In this document: positions 5,390-7,698 of the stretch, in pieces
Layout: each line of letters starts with the position of its first letter
How positions within the stretch are numbered: the first letter of the stretch is position 1
Source of the DNA: Syntrophomonadaceae bacterium
GTDB lineage: Bacteria > Bacillota_D > Dethiobacteria > DTU022
Assembly: GCA_003562605.1 (NCBI GenBank)
Contig: PWUG01000257.1
Span: 1 to 7,698, forward strand
Direction: 5' to 3'
DNA: 7,698 nucleotides
Position numbers and translations under genes: made by a program
The notes under the pieces: model-generated
Seen by the model: only the letters and a program-made list of their open reading frames with translations
Database searches by the model: none
What the model was told of the DNA's origin: nothing

Positions 5390-6046
5390 ATGGGTAAACT
5401 ATTAAGATTGCATCCCTGCTTATGGGTGGGGATCCTGCTTGTTATTGCCGGGACAATTTTGCTCCTCAATTTTATCGTTGGAAATTTTTTAAGCAAGGAA
5501 GAACAATCCTTGAATGAAAGTAGAGGAACAGGGGGGGCACAGCTGCTGGTTGAAGAAGAAAGAATAGCACTGCATACAGAACCGGTAATCTCTTCAAAAA
5601 CGGTTTTTGTCCTGGAAGAATGGGAGCCTATGCGTCTAATTATACCGGATATTGACGTTGATCGAGAAGTACTAACCGGGGGGGTTTTTCGGGAAGACCT
5701 ATTAAGTGCAGGGCCGGTCCATTTTGAAATGAGCGATCTTCCAAGCACGGAAAGAGGTAATGTGGCAATTGCAGCCCACAGAAGAGGAGATGCTGCCTTT
5801 TTTCATCGTCTTCATGAACTTGAAAAAGGAGCACCTATTTACCTTCAGGTCTCCGGCAATACATTTGTCTACGAAGTGGCCTGGATTAGGATTGTAGATC
5901 CGAATGACTGGAGTGTAATAGAATCAACAGAGTATTCTTCATTAACACTGCAAACATGTGAACCAAAAGATAGCCCTGCTACTCACCGTTTAATTGTTCG
6001 GGCACACTACACTGAATTAATGCCTGCCCGGGCGGATAATTCATGA
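5390..6046 (+). CDS. Sortase (class D-like transpeptidase)
   Basis: A 218-residue membrane-anchored cysteine transpeptidase that cleaves sorting signals and attaches the protein to the cell wall. A single N-terminal helix (about 11-34) precedes an extracellular region. The sortase core begins near EPMRLIIPDIDVDREV (79-94). The catalytic triad is visible: His130 in NVAIAAHR, Cys190 in TLQTC, and Arg200 in HRLIVRAHYTEL. The C-x9-RLIV spacing and overall length fit class D-type housekeeping or accessory sortases of Firmicutes, but class assignment is tentative. AGGAGGAGG about 5 nt before ATG 5390 is a very strong ribosome site. It follows the LPTTD-bearing surface protein by 99 bp across a hairpin, so the two are probably a dedicated enzyme-substrate pair. 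Confidence 0.92.
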   Translation: MGKLLRLHPCLWVGILLVIAGTILLLNFIVGNFLSKEEQSLNESRGTGGAQLLVEEERIALHTEPVISSKTVFVLEEWEPMRLIIPDIDVDREVLTGGVFREDLLSAGPVHFEMSDLPSTERGNVAIAAHRRGDAAFFHRLHELEKGAPIYLQVSGNTFVYEVAWIRIVDPNDWSVIESTEYSSLTLQTCEPKDSPATHRLIVRAHYTELMPARADNS

Positions 6047-6143
6047 ACAAACCTCCAGGTTTACCACTAGATCGCATAATTATAATTAACGGAGAATATA
6101 GGAAAGCCATTTTCGCAATAATTCATTTTTCTCTGAAAATCCA

Positions 6144-6191
6144 ATATCACCCTTAGGGGTGATATACAAAATCACCTGGTTTCAATACAAT
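6144..6191 (+). promoter_or_regulatory. Operator C (ATATCACC-N6-GGTGATAT) plus -10, driving phosphatase/protease operon
   Basis: The longest arms of the four sites: ATATCACC (6144-6151) and GGTGATAT (6158-6165) around CTTAGG. TACAAT, a near-consensus -10 (5 of 6), spans 6186-6191 and starts 23 nt after GGTGAT, giving a predicted start near 6198. A lone additional ATCACC half-site at 6171-6176 falls between operator and -10, which could allow a second protein contact. The 6047-6143 stretch upstream shows no gene and no clear terminator. Confidence 0.7.
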
Positions 6192-6230
6192 TTAGCTACA
6201 TTAATGCATCTCGTTACCGATTAATAAAGG

Positions 6231-7139
6231 TTGTTGCGCATTACTTCATTCTGCAAAGGAGTTTGCCAGCGGGTGTTAAAGCTTTGGAGAAAAAATAGAA
6301 GCAAAGAGTGCCCAGAAAAGGAGATAACCGTTAATGCCGCTACCAGTGGGTCCGGAGTAAGTAGAGACCTGGTAATCATCCCTTCAAACTACCAGCATAA
6401 AGGTGCCAGGGAGAGTCAGGAAGATGCTTTTGCTTTCAGCAATCTGGAAGACGAAGATCTGGTAAAAAAAATTGGTGTGTTGGCCGTGTTGGCCGATGGG
6501 ATGGGCGGACTAGCTCTGGGGGCAGCAGCAAGTTCTGCAGCGGTTAATGTATTCCTCAAGGAATATATCAATAAGCAGCAGGAAGAGCCTGTTGCTTCCG
6601 GTCTTAATCGTGCCCTGAAAAAGGCTAACACAGCTGTTTTTGACCTGGCTTTACAGGATAACGGTATGGAGCTGTCTTTGGGCACAACCCTGGTGGCGGT
6701 TGTGATATACGGAGATTATCTGCACTGGGTTTCGGTCGGAGACAGTGGAATTTTCCTTTTTCGTGAGGGCACACTTTCTCAGCTGAACAAATACCATATC
6801 TATGCCAACCATCTGCAGGAAGATGTCCAGAAAAAAAGGATTACCATGGATGAGGCAGAGAACCATCCCGAAAGAGCACACTTGACCAGTTATCTTGGTC
6901 TGGAAAAGGTTCCCGAAGTGGACAAACATTCCCAGCCGTTACTCATGCAACCCGGTGATGCAGTTCTTCTTTGTAGCGATGGTCTTTCCGATGCTCTTTC
7001 CTATGAGGAGATGGCAGTCTTTTTAAAGAACGGTCCCCTCCATGCAGCTGAAACCCTGGTAAACTTAGCCCTATCCAAGAATATTAAACACCAGGATAAT
7101 GTAACGGCCGTTGCATTGAAATGCCAGGCGAGAGGGTAA
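6231..7139 (+). CDS. PP2C/PPM-family Ser/Thr protein phosphatase
   Basis: Up to 302 residues; a soluble, metal-dependent phosphatase predicted to dephosphorylate Ser/Thr phosphoproteins. Family motifs appear in order: HKGARESQEDAF (Asp65), VLADGMGG (Asp89), SLGTT (150-153), WVSVGDSGIF (Asp171), LTSYLG (218-223), LLCSDGLSDAL (Asp250), HQDNVTAV (Asp289). All four core metal-binding aspartates are present, so it should be active. The start is uncertain. TTG 6231 or 6234 has only AAAGG directly adjacent, whereas GTG 6273 has AAAGGAG with 11-nt spacing and would remove 14 residues outside the catalytic domain. No partner Hanks-type kinase is in the window. It is followed 27 nt later by an exported protease on the same strand, so they probably form one operon under operator C. 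The alternative role, antagonising an anti-sigma switch kinase (SpoIIE/RsbU-like), is less likely because the motifs fit the PrpC/Stp type. Confidence 0.92.
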   Translation: MLRITSFCKGVCQRVLKLWRKNRSKECPEKEITVNAATSGSGVSRDLVIIPSNYQHKGARESQEDAFAFSNLEDEDLVKKIGVLAVLADGMGGLALGAAASSAAVNVFLKEYINKQQEEPVASGLNRALKKANTAVFDLALQDNGMELSLGTTLVAVVIYGDYLHWVSVGDSGIFLFREGTLSQLNKYHIYANHLQEDVQKKRITMDEAENHPERAHLTSYLGLEKVPEVDKHSQPLLMQPGDAVLLCSDGLSDALSYEEMAVFLKNGPLHAAETLVNLALSKNIKHQDNVTAVALKCQARG

Positions 7140-7166
7140 AAGTATTAAAATAAGGGGGTAAAGATA

Positions 7167-7698
7167 ATGGGAAAAGGCGCGGCTTGCTACCGTGCGATTT
7201 TGTTCTTTTTAATTGTCATGTTTGTTTGCGGTTTGAACGGGGAGGTTTCTGCAGAGGATCCTATCGAGGCTAGAGAAAGGGTGGCCAGGAGCGTGGTCCG
7301 TATCGTCTGGGAATTCCCGGATCGGGATCCTTTCAATCGGCCGGATGTTTTTGGCGACGAATTATACAGAAATATGGGTTCGGGGATTATGATTGGTGAT
7401 GATGCCTCCGAACCATTTCGGTTTGTACTTACCAACTGGCACGTGGTTGATACAAGTTGGGGCCCGGATGAGCCAGCCCCGTTCACGTTCCAGCCGGATG
7501 AAATCACTATCCACGTTTTTAGGGCCAGGGATGATTATGTTCCGGTAACCGTGCGAGAAAGATTGGAGACTTCCGATATTGCCCTGCTGGAGATAGACCC
7601 TCGCCGGGGAGGGCTTTCCGGCTATGTGCCATTGGAATTTGGCGATGATAGTATGCCTCAACGGGGAGATGAGGTTTATGCAGTCGGGTTTCCTGCTG
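7167..7698 (+). CDS. Exported trypsin-like serine protease (S1C/DegP-like), N-terminal part
   Basis: 177 residues are visible; the gene runs off the right edge. Start ATG 7167 has AAGGGGG upstream. A signal peptide covers ~1-29 (RAILFFLIVMFVCGL core, cleavage near VSA-E). The N-terminal half of a chymotrypsin-fold domain follows: SVVRI (42-46), MGSGIMIG (70-77), FVLTNWHVVD with catalytic His92, SDIALLEID with catalytic Asp137, and VYAVGFP (171-176). The serine motif (GNSGG) would lie beyond the window, so activity is not confirmed. The DPFNRPDVFGDELYRN insertion before the GSG strand is longer than in a minimal DegP domain. Co-operonic with the phosphatase, it would act outside the membrane, perhaps in envelope quality control; that role is inferred. 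Confidence 0.88.
   Translation, partial: MGKGAACYRAILFFLIVMFVCGLNGEVSAEDPIEARERVARSVVRIVWEFPDRDPFNRPDVFGDELYRNMGSGIMIGDDASEPFRFVLTNWHVVDTSWGPDEPAPFTFQPDEITIHVFRARDDYVPVTVRERLETSDIALLEIDPRRGGLSGYVPLEFGDDSMPQRGDEVYAVGFPA

Noticed and set aside
5296..5748. 150-aa minus-strand ORF
   Set aside because: Antisense to the sortase core, no ribosome site or recognisable domain; the sortase frame carries all the catalytic motifs.
6049..6062. AAACCT-CC-AGGTTT inverted repeat after the sortase stop as a terminator
   Set aside because: Short A/T-rich arms, a 2-nt centre and no following T run; not a convincing intrinsic terminator.
6334..6360. ATG preceded by AAAGGAGATAACC inside the phosphatase gene as its true start
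   Set aside because: The ATG is out of frame with the phosphatase and its frame stops after eight codons.

Overview
The window looks like chromosomal DNA of a Gram-positive, low-to-moderate GC Firmicute, plausibly a Peptococcaceae/Desulfotomaculum-like or related clostridial lineage. The evidence is strong purine-rich Shine-Dalgarno sites, TTG/GTG starts, a sortase with a cell-wall-sorted protein, and a membrane-fused LuxR-type regulator. The taxonomic placement is inference. No rRNA, tRNA, CRISPR array or insertion sequence was seen.

Layout. (1) 1-1101 is GC-richer and looks like ordinary chromosome: the 3' end of a YyaL/DUF255-type gene, a 67-aa two-helix membrane protein, a bidirectional terminator, and a convergent LapA-like (DUF1049) small membrane protein. 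(2) 1102-1760 is AT-rich and holds two convergent micropeptide genes (36 aa at 1381-1491 on +; up to 41 aa at 1521-1646 on -). Each is preceded by a copy of one palindrome, and neither reaches the usual ORF length cutoffs. (3) 1760-3205 (-) encodes a 481-aa protein with an MFS-like polytopic membrane domain and a C-terminal LuxR/GerE helix-turn-helix. (4) 3309-6046 (+) starts with a third palindrome, then a 20-aa hydrophobic micropeptide, a 504-aa secreted wall-anchored protein with the unusual sorting motif LPTTD, and a class D-like sortase. (5) 6144-7698 (+) starts with a fourth palindrome, then a PP2C-type phosphatase and the 5' part of an exported trypsin-like (S1C/DegP-like) protease cut by the window edge.

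The main observation is a candidate local regulon. Four palindromes of the form ATCACC-N6-GGTGAT (three exact, one with a single mismatch) lie at 1290-1307, 1688-1705, 3310-3327 and 6146-6163. In every case, reading toward the downstream gene, a TAnnnT hexamer starts exactly 23 nt after the GGTGAT half-site. This puts the operator centre near -43, the classic position for a LuxR-family activator overlapping the -35 region. The simplest model is that the membrane-bound LuxR protein senses a signal at the envelope and activates three tiny membrane peptides, a sortase/surface-protein pair, and a phosphatase/protease pair. The palindromes and their spacing are seen directly; the identity of the binding protein and the envelope-response role are inferred.
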